DNA from: a virus
IMG/VR virus record: IMGVR_UViG_3300006802_000099
Location: 1-64,000 of that record
Reading direction: 5' to 3' (one strand)
DNA: 64,000 bases
The notes beneath the pieces are model-generated. The model searched no databases and was not told the origin of the DNA. It was given only the letters and a program-made list of their open reading frames with translations. Numbering within the stretch: the stretch's first letter is position 1; each line of letters begins with the position of its first letter. Both the position numbers and the translations under genes were made by a program. Below, in pieces: positions 8,464 to 16,503 of this stretch.

Positions 8464-9564
8464 TCAATGATTTTCATTGTAATGTTCCTTTAACCATTCC
8501 CAATTTTCACTATTTCTTAGAGCTTTAGGGTTATTTATATTTTCTAGAGCAAACTTATTTCCTTCTCTAGCTCCCTTCAAAACCCAATCAGAATTTTCGC
8601 CTTCAGCAAAAGCTAACCAACGATCCAACCACATATCACTATCTGATTGTAAGGTTAATTTAACTACCTCACGAAATGCTGTTCTCCAAGCCTCATATGG
8701 AGATGTAGCAAATGTAGCTTCACTAACAGTTCTAGGAACAGTTACAGTTTTGCTATATTGTGTGAAATCCAATCCAAAGTTTTCAGGAGTACTTAAAACA
8801 AGATCACTATTATAACAAACAATACCCATGTGCCCATAACTCAAACGATTACTCATGTTCTTGGCATGAAAAATAATATGAGAATCAGGATGCAATTCAA
8901 CAGGATATTCAAATACAGAAACATCCGTGACATAATTTTTTGCAGTTACTACAAAGAATTGTTTTGCACCATTACTTAGGTCAACACAACGATGGAACAT
9001 TTTTCTTCTTCCATTAATTCCGTCTATTCTTATTACATTAGGATTTAATTTAACTAAATGTTCCCAATTTTCCTCTGCATTACTTTCACCATTACTAACA
9101 AAAAACACAGGCGCTAAATCTTTCTTTGCTGGTCTTCTTGCTTTGAGTGTGTGAAGTGCAATAATTGGATCTATTTCTATAATGATTTTATCAGGCCATT
9201 CCCAAGGATCTTCACTTATCTTTTTTGCTTTTGCAATAGACTTTTTATCTCCTGCCCAACCAGCAACATGAATATGTTCGATATCTTTCTTAACCACAAA
9301 AATTACTGGTCCTGAAATATGTTGCCAGGATATACCGTTTTCACAAAGATATAATTTTTCTTCTGAATTAGGAGCATCAATTATATCAACATAATCAAAA
9401 GGAGTTAATTCTTTATCACCTGCCTGGACCCATCCTTTGGCATCTTTAACGGTTTCTATAAAATCTGTGAACCACCCAAGACTACGAACCCAATGCTTTG
9501 TTTCAATAATCCAGTGCTTTTCGAACAAATCGCTATGTGCTAACCAAGTTTCATTATTTAACAT
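8464..9564 (-). CDS. Conserved marine-phage protein of unknown function, glycosyltransferase partner (366 aa)
   Basis: I recognise the family by pattern only. It is common in T4-like marine phages, with the motifs FVSNGESNAEENWEHL, VIRIDGINGRRKMFHRCVDL, HIIFHAKNMSNRLSYGHMGI and EAWRTAFREVVKL. The 'SNG...R-I-D-G..GR' and 'W-R-T-A-F-R-E-x-x-K-L' segments look like part of a nucleotide-sugar-binding or processing enzyme, but no catalytic set can be named. It overlaps the upstream glycosyltransferase by 11 bases, suggesting the two act together, perhaps on fibre or host glycans. Confidence 0.7.
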   Translation of the reverse strand: MLNNETWLAHSDLFEKHWIIETKHWVRSLGWFTDFIETVKDAKGWVQAGDKELTPFDYVDIIDAPNSEEKLYLCENGISWQHISGPVIFVVKKDIEHIHVAGWAGDKKSIAKAKKISEDPWEWPDKIIIEIDPIIALHTLKARRPAKKDLAPVFFVSNGESNAEENWEHLVKLNPNVIRIDGINGRRKMFHRCVDLSNGAKQFFVVTAKNYVTDVSVFEYPVELHPDSHIIFHAKNMSNRLSYGHMGIVCYNSDLVLSTPENFGLDFTQYSKTVTVPRTVSEATFATSPYEAWRTAFREVVKLTLQSDSDMWLDRWLAFAEGENSDWVLKGAREGNKFALENINNPKALRNSENWEWLKEHYNENH

Positions 9565-10279
9565 TTTTCACCTTTTTAATTTTAGCTTTTTTAACTTCAG
9601 AATTTTTCTTTCGTTCTATTATTCTTTCTTCATTTGCATGAATACTAGGACCGAAAGCCCATTGCCCAACGTGTCTTATTTGACGACTCAAGTTCATATC
9701 AACTAAAACTTTATATCCTGCATTTTGTAATTTCTTTTGAAAATAAAAATCCTCACCATGCCATTCATTGTCTCTGTATTCAAATTCAAAGAAAGGAGGT
9801 TCAATGTTTTTCATGATTTCTGTTTTCATCATTACACACCCCATTCCAATACCTTCAACTTCCTCTAATTCTTCTTGGGATTCTAGAGGAACCCATTCTT
9901 GCCAATTACCCCTTTCTGTGTATGCAACAGTCTGTAATGGAATAGAACGCTTCATATAATTACCACAAACAATAGGAACATTATGAGCCATTAATCTCAT
10001 TGCTGTGGTGCTAGGAAACATCATATCAGAATCAAGCCATAAACAATAATCTGATTTCATGTTTAATGCTTGTTTTGCTAATCTTTCACGTTGTGCAAGA
10101 AGGATAGTGCTTTGATCATATATCACATGAACATCTATCCCAGCCATGGCTGTGGTTTTAACTAATTCTACCAATGAAGAAGTAAACAGACTGTAAACAT
10201 ATTCTTTACAAGGAATTAGTATTGCAAGTTTTGTTGGTTTGCTTTTCCATATACTTAAATCAAAAATGTTTTTACTCAT
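9554..10279 (-). CDS. GT-A-fold glycosyltransferase (241 aa)
   Basis: The N-terminus KLAILIPCKEYVYSLF opens a Rossmann-like nucleotide-sugar domain, and CLWLDSDMMFPS carries the metal-binding D-x-D (residues 83-85) of GT-A enzymes. GIGMGCVMMKTEIM and WHGEDFYFQKKLQNAGYKV match the later 'GxxMGxxxxxxxxxx' and 'E-D-x-x-F' acceptor/catalytic-base region of GT2-like families. There is no membrane segment, so it is cytoplasmic. It lies within the fibre module between a 149-aa unknown and the 366-aa partner, overlapping both by a few bases. Substrate is unknown; glycosylation of fibre proteins or of host surface sugars are the obvious options. Confidence 0.8.
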   Translation of the reverse strand: MSKNIFDLSIWKSKPTKLAILIPCKEYVYSLFTSSLVELVKTTAMAGIDVHVIYDQSTILLAQRERLAKQALNMKSDYCLWLDSDMMFPSTTAMRLMAHNVPIVCGNYMKRSIPLQTVAYTERGNWQEWVPLESQEELEEVEGIGMGCVMMKTEIMKNIEPPFFEFEYRDNEWHGEDFYFQKKLQNAGYKVLVDMNLSRQIRHVGQWAFGPSIHANEERIIERKKNSEVKKAKIKKVKNVK

Positions 10280-10725
10280 ACCCCAGCAACTCCTTCTGCT
10301 AGTGCAGAAGCCTGGGTAGTTACATCTCTGATAAGAGCCACTATTTCATGAACACGTTTTACTATTAACTGATAATCAGCTAAAGGAAATTGAGTTATAA
10401 TATTTAAAGTATCAATACTATAACGATCAAAAATTAAAACTTCTAAAGCTGCTTGTCTTGCATATTTTTCTATAGCAATCATTCTAGAAGTTTGTGGTTC
10501 ACTTGTAAGAATATTAATTAAATGTTCTTCATCATGCTCTTCTAGAATACTTTCTAAGAAAGCTTGACGTTCGGGCCATTCTTCATTTTCTCTGAGATAT
10601 TTCAATTCATAAAGAAGTTCGGCGAGGGCCTTTTTATCATATCCAATAGAAACCCATCGAACATATTTTTCTTCATAGTCCGATGGGTTAGCATTAATAT
10701 GCGAAATTAAATTATCAAGATCCAT
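10276..10725 (-). CDS. Hypothetical helical protein (149 aa)
   Basis: Not recognised. It is highly helical and acidic (MDLDNLISHINANPSDYEEK, then LRENEEWPERQAFLESILEE), with neither membrane segment nor metal motif. It is first in a three-gene unit with the glycosyltransferase and the 366-aa protein, overlapping the former by four bases (ATGA). It has a host-type promoter upstream, so it could be made early. Ribosome site GAGGTG lies just before the ATG. Confidence 0.65.
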   Translation of the reverse strand: MDLDNLISHINANPSDYEEKYVRWVSIGYDKKALAELLYELKYLRENEEWPERQAFLESILEEHDEEHLINILTSEPQTSRMIAIEKYARQAALEVLIFDRYSIDTLNIITQFPLADYQLIVKRVHEIVALIRDVTTQASALAEGVAGV

Positions 10726-10753
10726 AAATCACCTCAAAAAATAAATGTAAAAT

Positions 10754-10781
10754 AATATAACTAAAAAAATTATAATGTCAA
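10754..10781 (-). promoter_or_regulatory. Host-type sigma70 promoter TTGACA-N16-TATATT
   Basis: Minus-strand TTGACA at 10776-10781 and TATATT at 10754-10759. The -10 block TTATATTATT and its distance from TTGACA are the same as in the promoter at 1107-1134. It would drive the 149-aa / glycosyltransferase / 366-aa unit. Confidence 0.6.
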
Positions 10782-10784
10782 GTA

Positions 10785-10961
10785 TTAATATGTATTAGGA
10801 GTTGTTCTACCACCAAAATCGGCTGAAAGAGTAATTGAACCGGACGATATACCAATTTGTGCTCCTAGATTCCCTCTTAGTGTTACTGCACCAGAAAGAC
10901 CATATGCGTTGCGCACTCGACCCATTACAATTTCTGATCCGGTGGCTGGTATTAACCCCAT
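10785..10961 (-). CDS. Short tail-fibre-region protein (58 aa)
   Basis: The 58-residue frame begins ATG at 10961 (MGLIPATGSEIVMGRVRNAY) with AGGAG six bases upstream, and ends FGGRTTPNTY before TAA. The 'GLSGAVTLRG...ISSGSITLSADFGG' layout matches a widespread class of ~60-aa phage proteins beside fibre genes (often 'GLSGAISL...SGAISMSDLRG'). Their function is not established. It sits between the second S74 fibre and the accessory unit. Confidence 0.7.
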   Translation of the reverse strand: MGLIPATGSEIVMGRVRNAYGLSGAVTLRGNLGAQIGISSGSITLSADFGGRTTPNTY

Positions 10962-10998
10962 GTTACACTCCTAAAAATGAATCTTTTAATGTTGGCAC

Positions 10999-13983
10999 TT
11001 ATTGGCACTTACAATTGGTTTTTACTGCATCTAATTCTATTTTCAATTCTTTGATTGCTTCGATCAATAGTGGAACAATCTTTTCATAACGAACTGCTTT
11101 GAAGCCGTCTTCACGATCAGCAACAACTTCAGGGAGAACTGCTTCAATTTCTTGTGCGATAACACCAACATCATGTTTGCGCACAAAATAATCATCCTCA
11201 CCGCCACGAGAATCCATATGCTCTTGTGTCCAATCAAACTCTACACCATTTATACTATTTAGTTTTTTCATAGCGTCTGAAATAACAACAACATTTTCCT
11301 TTAAGCGTGAATCAGAAGCATAGTATGCGGTGATTTCATTGGTGGCTCTAATTTCACCTGCTGTTCCTGAACCTGCTGTACCAACACCCAAACTATTGAA
11401 TTGAACGTTAGATGATGTAGCGACTGCCTGACCAATAGAGAATGTAACAGCTCCTGTTGCTCCTGAAACACTTACACCTGTTCCTGCTACAGCACTTGTT
11501 ACACCAGAGTTACTAATTGTGGTGCCAGAAATACTTAAGCCAGTACCTGCTGTACCCCAAGCAGTTGCGCCAGCACTATCGTCCCAGAAAAGAATTCTAT
11601 CAGCATTTGGGTCAACCAAATTTTGTATTCCAAGATGTGATAGTGAGAAAGTAGTACCACCTAAAGAAATACCAGTTCCAGCAGAATAAGTTGTGTTTGT
11701 ATCAGTAGAGGCAATTGTAATTGTATCAGTGGTTGCGTTTGTTGTGATAGTGATATTTGAACCAGCTGCTAATGTAAGTGTATCATTATTGGAATCTGCA
11801 ACTACGGTTGATTGACCTGATACTGCAACGTTCTTGAAAATGTTCTGACTACTACCTAAGTCTGAATTACTAATTGTGGTGCCAGAAATACTTAAGCCAG
11901 TACCTGCTGTACCCCAAGCAGTTGCTCCAGCACTATCGTCCCAGAAAAGGATTCTGTCAGCATTTGGATCAACCAAATTCTGTATCCCAAGATGTGATAG
12001 TGATATTGTATGAGCAATACCTTCACCTGATGAAGCACCTGTTGTTGCTATGCCAGTGCCTGCAGCAATTGTACCTACATAGTTGCCTGTTGTGTCAGTT
12101 CCTAATGCTACTGAATTGGCAGCAACAGTTGTTGCAACAGTTATTGTACCACTTGCTAGGTCGGTCAAAGTTGTATTTGCACTACCAGTTACATCACCTG
12201 TTAGTGTGACAGTAACAACTGGGTCTGGCTTACTTAATACGTCAGCCCATTCAATGTTGGCATCAACTGTTCCTTTAGTGCCTGAGAACACTTCACTTGT
12301 GTTTGTGGCATCAGGAATAAAGGTCATCTTGCCTGTGCTATCATCAAATCCAAAGAAACCAACCTTAGCGGCAACACCATTGTGCCAACGGAATTCAACA
12401 CCACGGTCCTTGTTATCATCCGAACCAGGAGCAGTATCACCACCTAGTGTGAAAATAGGATCATCTATAGTAACGGTTGTAGAATTTACTGTTGTAGTTG
12501 TTCCGCTTACAGTTAGGTCTCCTGTAACACTAAGAGCACCACTTACAGTTAATGTAGCACCATCAAATGTTAAGTTAGATTCACCTGTGATGGTGTTACC
12601 ATCAGTAAATGTAGCAATTTGATTGTTTGTGTTAGTTCCTGTGTAATCAACTAATGAAGAACCCCAAACTCGGGAATCAATTTCGTCGGTTACGAGAGTA
12701 GAACCATTATAAACAACTACTGTGTTGTCTGTACCAGCAGCAATATTAGCTGGGTTAATTGTAGCTGCATTAATTGTTAAGGTATCAGCACCTGCATCAC
12801 CCAAAGTAGTATTGCCTGTAACAGTAAGAGCACCTGTGACTGCTAAAGTAGAACCATCAAATGTTAGGTTAGATTCACCATTGATGGTATTAGTATCGGT
12901 AAATGTAGCTAATTGATTATTGGATGCAGTTCCTGTGTAATCAACTAATGAAGAACCCCAAACTCGGGAATCAATTTCGTCGGTTACAAGAGTTGAACCA
13001 TTATAAACAACAACTGTGTTATCAGTTCCTGCGGCTATATTAACTGGGTTAATTGTAGCTGCATTAATTGTTAAGGTATCTCCGCTGGCATTACCTATAG
13101 TAGTATTACCATTAGATGCTAAATCACCTGCAACAGTTACGTTAGCACCTGAAAGTGTGATTGCTGTTGCTGTTGATGATTTAATATCATTACCTGTTAC
13201 AGTCAAATCACCTGCTACTGCAACATTACCTGTTGTGGTAGATAATGTTAGTGCTGTAGTGGCATCAGAGGCTTTAATGTCGTTTCCACCTACAGTCAAA
13301 TCACCTTCGGTTCTAACATTAGCTCCAGTTAATGTTAAAGCAGCAGTTGGTGTTGCACCTGATTTAATCTGTAGTTCATTGCTTGATTGGGTTAGACTAC
13401 CATATGTAACTCCCCCGTCTTTCAATACTACGTCAGCTCCACCAGCATCAAGAGTAATATCATTGTCGGCGTCAATTAAGAAAGTTGCGCCTGAACTATT
13501 AATAGTATCAATGTTATTGACAATTGCATTTGAGCTAACTAAAACAACTGTACCATCAGCATCTATCATAGTAACTGTTCTATCAGCAGTTGGATCTACA
13601 ACCGTAAGTTGTGTTTCGAATCCATCCTCAGTAGAACCTTCAAAAAACAAACCACTGGTTATAACAGCAGCATCAAGTGTTTTGTTAGTTAAAGTTTCTG
13701 TACCAGTTAAGGTTGCTAAAGTAAGAGTTGTTCCGTTATAAAATTTAAGAGCACCATTATTGTTCCATATGTCGCCTGAAACAGGAGCAGAAGGATCGGC
13801 AGATCCTGCTGTAGCACGAATACTGGCAGTTGAAGTACCACTCGCAACTAGGGTTAATTTACCCGTCATTGCTGTGGTTCCATCTTTTTCAACCTTATCG
13901 GTATTCAAATTACTGAAGTTGTTATCAACCTCAGTATTTGTTAATGGAGTTCCTTTGGTATTTCTTAGAGTTAACGTTGACAT
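10999..13983 (-). CDS. Second S74-chaperone tail fibre (994 aa)
   Basis: The N-terminus (MSTLTLRNTKGTPLTNTEVD, then NNFSNLNTDK) is a common fibre-attachment motif, different from the Mtd-like start of the first fibre. The shaft is Thr/Ser/Asn-rich and contains two long internal duplications. The last ~108 residues are an S74 chaperone with SDSRLKENV (candidate nucleophile serine at about 890), then HDVGVIAQEIEAVLPEV and a helical end, finishing NCKCQ. As in other S74 fibres the end probably directs trimerisation and self-cleaves. A late promoter lies 68 bases upstream in the small gene at 13986-14186. Part of the shaft is close to the first fibre at the DNA level. Confidence 0.9.
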   Translation of the reverse strand: MSTLTLRNTKGTPLTNTEVDNNFSNLNTDKVEKDGTTAMTGKLTLVASGTSTASIRATAGSADPSAPVSGDIWNNNGALKFYNGTTLTLATLTGTETLTNKTLDAAVITSGLFFEGSTEDGFETQLTVVDPTADRTVTMIDADGTVVLVSSNAIVNNIDTINSSGATFLIDADNDITLDAGGADVVLKDGGVTYGSLTQSSNELQIKSGATPTAALTLTGANVRTEGDLTVGGNDIKASDATTALTLSTTTGNVAVAGDLTVTGNDIKSSTATAITLSGANVTVAGDLASNGNTTIGNASGDTLTINAATINPVNIAAGTDNTVVVYNGSTLVTDEIDSRVWGSSLVDYTGTASNNQLATFTDTNTINGESNLTFDGSTLAVTGALTVTGNTTLGDAGADTLTINAATINPANIAAGTDNTVVVYNGSTLVTDEIDSRVWGSSLVDYTGTNTNNQIATFTDGNTITGESNLTFDGATLTVSGALSVTGDLTVSGTTTTVNSTTVTIDDPIFTLGGDTAPGSDDNKDRGVEFRWHNGVAAKVGFFGFDDSTGKMTFIPDATNTSEVFSGTKGTVDANIEWADVLSKPDPVVTVTLTGDVTGSANTTLTDLASGTITVATTVAANSVALGTDTTGNYVGTIAAGTGIATTGASSGEGIAHTISLSHLGIQNLVDPNADRILFWDDSAGATAWGTAGTGLSISGTTISNSDLGSSQNIFKNVAVSGQSTVVADSNNDTLTLAAGSNITITTNATTDTITIASTDTNTTYSAGTGISLGGTTFSLSHLGIQNLVDPNADRILFWDDSAGATAWGTAGTGLSISGTTISNSGVTSAVAGTGVSVSGATGAVTFSIGQAVATSSNVQFNSLGVGTAGSGTAGEIRATNEITAYYASDSRLKENVVVISDAMKKLNSINGVEFDWTQEHMDSRGGEDDYFVRKHDVGVIAQEIEAVLPEVVADREDGFKAVRYEKIVPLLIEAIKELKIELDAVKTNCKCQ
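11505..13090. repeat. Two internal direct duplications in the second S74 fibre
   Basis: A ~135-base block at about 11505-11641 (coding SGTTISNS / GIQNLVDPNADRILFWDDSA) recurs almost unchanged at about 11865-11999. A second block at about 12600-12800 (coding TINPANIAAGTDNTVVVYNG and SRVWGSSLVDYTG) recurs at about 12890-13090. Confidence 0.85.
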
Positions 13984-13985
13984 TT

Positions 13986-14186
13986 CTATCCTCTATTTTG
14001 TATTATATGTTGGAGCATTTGTTTTATTTCCAAGAGTTCGTTTCTTACATTATTTATATCATTTTCTAAATTAGAAATTTTATTAGAATGATTTCTTTGT
14101 TTTTTATATGCTTCTAAACCATCAATATCAGAATTTATTATAGCTGTGCTATGATCATCCCTAATATACTTATGTTCTTTTTCCAT
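13986..14186 (-). CDS. Small conserved coiled-coil protein (66 aa)
   Basis: Begins MEKEHKYIRDDHSTAIINSD and continues AYKKQRNHSNKISNLENDIN, then a heptad-like helix (NVRNELLEIKQMLQHIIQNR). This is a small protein regularly found next to large structural genes in marine T4-like phages ('KYIRDPxSxAxINTD...YKxQR...'); its function is unknown to me. It is two bases upstream of the S74 fibre and one base after the 765-aa structural gene, so it is probably translated with them. A late promoter lies inside it. Confidence 0.75.
   Translation of the reverse strand: MEKEHKYIRDDHSTAIINSDIDGLEAYKKQRNHSNKISNLENDINNVRNELLEIKQMLQHIIQNRG
14051..14058 (-). promoter_or_regulatory. Late promoter TATAAATA inside the 66-aa gene
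   Basis: A perfect minus-strand TATAAATA, 68 bases before the ATG of the 994-aa fibre. The position suits extra late transcription of the fibre, but the site is in coding, AT-rich DNA, so chance is possible. Confidence 0.4.
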
Positions 14187-14187
14187 T

Positions 14188-16485
14188 TTATGCCATCAAC
14201 GCTAAGGCTCTTAGAGCATAAATTGTTGGTTTTATATAGGTATCAGAACTTAACATCACGATTTTAATTTGGAAAGTTCCGAATTGGGTATAGGCATTAC
14301 CACTTACATCTTCATATTCAAAAACACCACTAGAATTTATACCACCAATTTGTGTGTTTTCATCATGACCGTTCTTGGATAATTTATATACAAATTCACC
14401 AGCACCTAAAGTATTTTTATTAATTGTTTTATTCATTAAAGTCCAATATCTAGGATCACGGTCACCACGTGCTTGTAATTTCACATAAACACGAACATCG
14501 GTTTTTTCAGGCATATCAGCATCTAAGAAAACAATTATATCATCAGATTCTTGTCCTGAAGGTAATTGTACGGTCTTAGTATGATATTTTGCATTACCAT
14601 CAATATCAGATGCTTCATAATCTACTGTACAAATTTCGTTAGTTGCATCTACAGTTAGTGCTGCATTTCTTGTTAACGTCAAACTAGTTGCACTTTCAAT
14701 ACTCTTAACAACACCAATAACCTTACCTGCTGTATCTCTTAAAGCTGATCCTACAGATACCTGGTCAATAAATGCTGTACTTGTTCCAGTAACAGTTGCT
14801 GAACCAGTTCCTGCTGCCAATGTACCAGCCAATGTTTTACGAATATTTCTAATATCATAAGCATATGTGAGGACAGCTGCTTTTTCCAAATCAACTACAG
14901 GACTTATTGTAGACTTATTGGTTGATAAAGAAAGTTGAAATAGATTTTTTCCTGTTCCGCTAGAAGCAGAAAAAACACCTTTTTCACTACCAATTTCTAC
15001 CATACCTCTTTTTCCAAATGTTTTATAGGTTGAAGGAAGAGTTCCTGCAACATTTCTTAATTTATGAGCAAAAACAATATTTGTATCATTAAAATCTAGA
15101 TGTCCTATAGCATTATGTAGTAGATGAAAATTTCTACCTGACATTGATGTGCCATATGAATATGGATTATTAACTAATACTGTTGCTGTTTTTGTATATA
15201 CACCACTAACCGCACCTGCTTCAATCTCATCATTTTCCACGAAACTTCCACTTGTGACTAATACCTGTGCAACATCCTCAAATGTATCATAAGCTATAAC
15301 TTCACCTGTACCTGTACGGGTTGTGTTATTAATAAAATCACCAACTTGTAAAGATGCGCTTTCATTAGCTATTTGAAGATAATCAATATCTTTATTTTCT
15401 AATACCAAAGTACCTGAACTTGGTGAGAAATTTGCATTGTAAACAGTAAATTTAATATCTTTTGTATCAGAAGGTGTCCAATTAATACTATTGGATGAAA
15501 GATATAAACGGCCTGCTGAAGGTTGTTTATCAATTACTTCATTAGTTCCTAGTTTATTTTGCCCCAATTCTGCGGTCCATACTTCATAACTTGTGTTACC
15601 ACCTGCAGGTAAAAGAACCATTGCATATTCTTCGTTGTTCTTAAGATGAACAGGTGATGTGAAAATAAACTTGGTTGGTGCTGAAGCATCAGTTGAAACA
15701 TTAACATCTTTAGGAAACAAAGTAACTGTACTTAGAGGAATAATATTTTGTGATGGATTTCCATTAACAGTTTCTCTTAATTGTAAAGTTATTGGTACAT
15801 TGCCATCGGTTGGTCTAGATTTAAAATAAACATCAATTTTCGTAACGAAAATTCCTTCAAGTTCACCAGACACAAAGAATGTTTGTGCAATAGGATCTTT
15901 AAAAGTTTGTCCTGATGGATTTGTAGAAACAAATCTTTCAACGTCAATGCTTCTTGGTCTGATAATTTTAGAAAATGTTGATTTGAGTGTTCTTGTTGAA
16001 CTTGTCTTAGTTCCATCATAAGTTATGGAGGCCATACCAACAAATTCTGAAACAGCTCTACAATCTGTATCAGCATCAGGATTAGTTGAACTATTGGTTA
16101 TAACAAAAGTTCTACTACCTGTTTTAAAGGTTCTTGGGGGAATAACAAAATAAAAAGTGATAGAACCTTTGCTATCAGTCTTTAATGCTGCACCAAAAGC
16201 ACCAGAACGAGTTAGCTGACAATTTGATGAAACCGCCTGCCCATCAAAATATGGATAAACTCTTGTATTTGGTTTCAAACCTTTCGCTGAAACTGTAACA
16301 ACTATAGGACGAATATAAGGAAGAGGCTCATCAGCAAGAGGTTTTCTTAGAGGAGGTGGAGCAGTAATACCTGAAGAACTAGAACCAATTGGAGTTCTGT
16401 TTTCTGCAGCTTGCCTCCCTCCAGTTATATATTCCCATTCTTCTGGATTATTACTACCTTTTCCAGTTATATCATCTCCGCGCAT
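14188..16485 (-). CDS. Large virion structural protein (765 aa), baseplate/fibre region
   Basis: Family features are YITGGRQAAENRTP, a Pro-rich linker, ARPIVVTVSAKGLKPNTRVYPYFDG-type segment (residues about 60-87), KDPIAQTFFVSGELEGIFVT, a VDVYFKSRP-like segment, and the closing DTYIKPTIYALRALALMA. Marine T4-like phages regularly have such a protein paired with the DUF4815-type protein encoded just upstream. A module QVGDFINNTTRTGTGEVIAY plus VENDEIEAGAVSGVY resembles the GETITG inserts in other structural proteins here. It has no T4 counterpart I can name with confidence; by position it could take the place of gp9-gp11. Its ATG is 18 bases after the upstream stop. Confidence 0.75.
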   Translation of the reverse strand: MRGDDITGKGSNNPEEWEYITGGRQAAENRTPIGSSSSGITAPPPLRKPLADEPLPYIRPIVVTVSAKGLKPNTRVYPYFDGQAVSSNCQLTRSGAFGAALKTDSKGSITFYFVIPPRTFKTGSRTFVITNSSTNPDADTDCRAVSEFVGMASITYDGTKTSSTRTLKSTFSKIIRPRSIDVERFVSTNPSGQTFKDPIAQTFFVSGELEGIFVTKIDVYFKSRPTDGNVPITLQLRETVNGNPSQNIIPLSTVTLFPKDVNVSTDASAPTKFIFTSPVHLKNNEEYAMVLLPAGGNTSYEVWTAELGQNKLGTNEVIDKQPSAGRLYLSSNSINWTPSDTKDIKFTVYNANFSPSSGTLVLENKDIDYLQIANESASLQVGDFINNTTRTGTGEVIAYDTFEDVAQVLVTSGSFVENDEIEAGAVSGVYTKTATVLVNNPYSYGTSMSGRNFHLLHNAIGHLDFNDTNIVFAHKLRNVAGTLPSTYKTFGKRGMVEIGSEKGVFSASSGTGKNLFQLSLSTNKSTISPVVDLEKAAVLTYAYDIRNIRKTLAGTLAAGTGSATVTGTSTAFIDQVSVGSALRDTAGKVIGVVKSIESATSLTLTRNAALTVDATNEICTVDYEASDIDGNAKYHTKTVQLPSGQESDDIIVFLDADMPEKTDVRVYVKLQARGDRDPRYWTLMNKTINKNTLGAGEFVYKLSKNGHDENTQIGGINSSGVFEYEDVSGNAYTQFGTFQIKIVMLSSDTYIKPTIYALRALALMA

Positions 16486-16503
16486 TTATATTCTCCTAAT
16501 ATA

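Noticed and set aside
12083-13741. Long open frames on the plus strand across the fibre genes
   Set aside because: They mirror the Thr/Ser/Val-rich minus-strand fibres, have hydrophobic low-complexity products and no ribosome sites; they are shadows.
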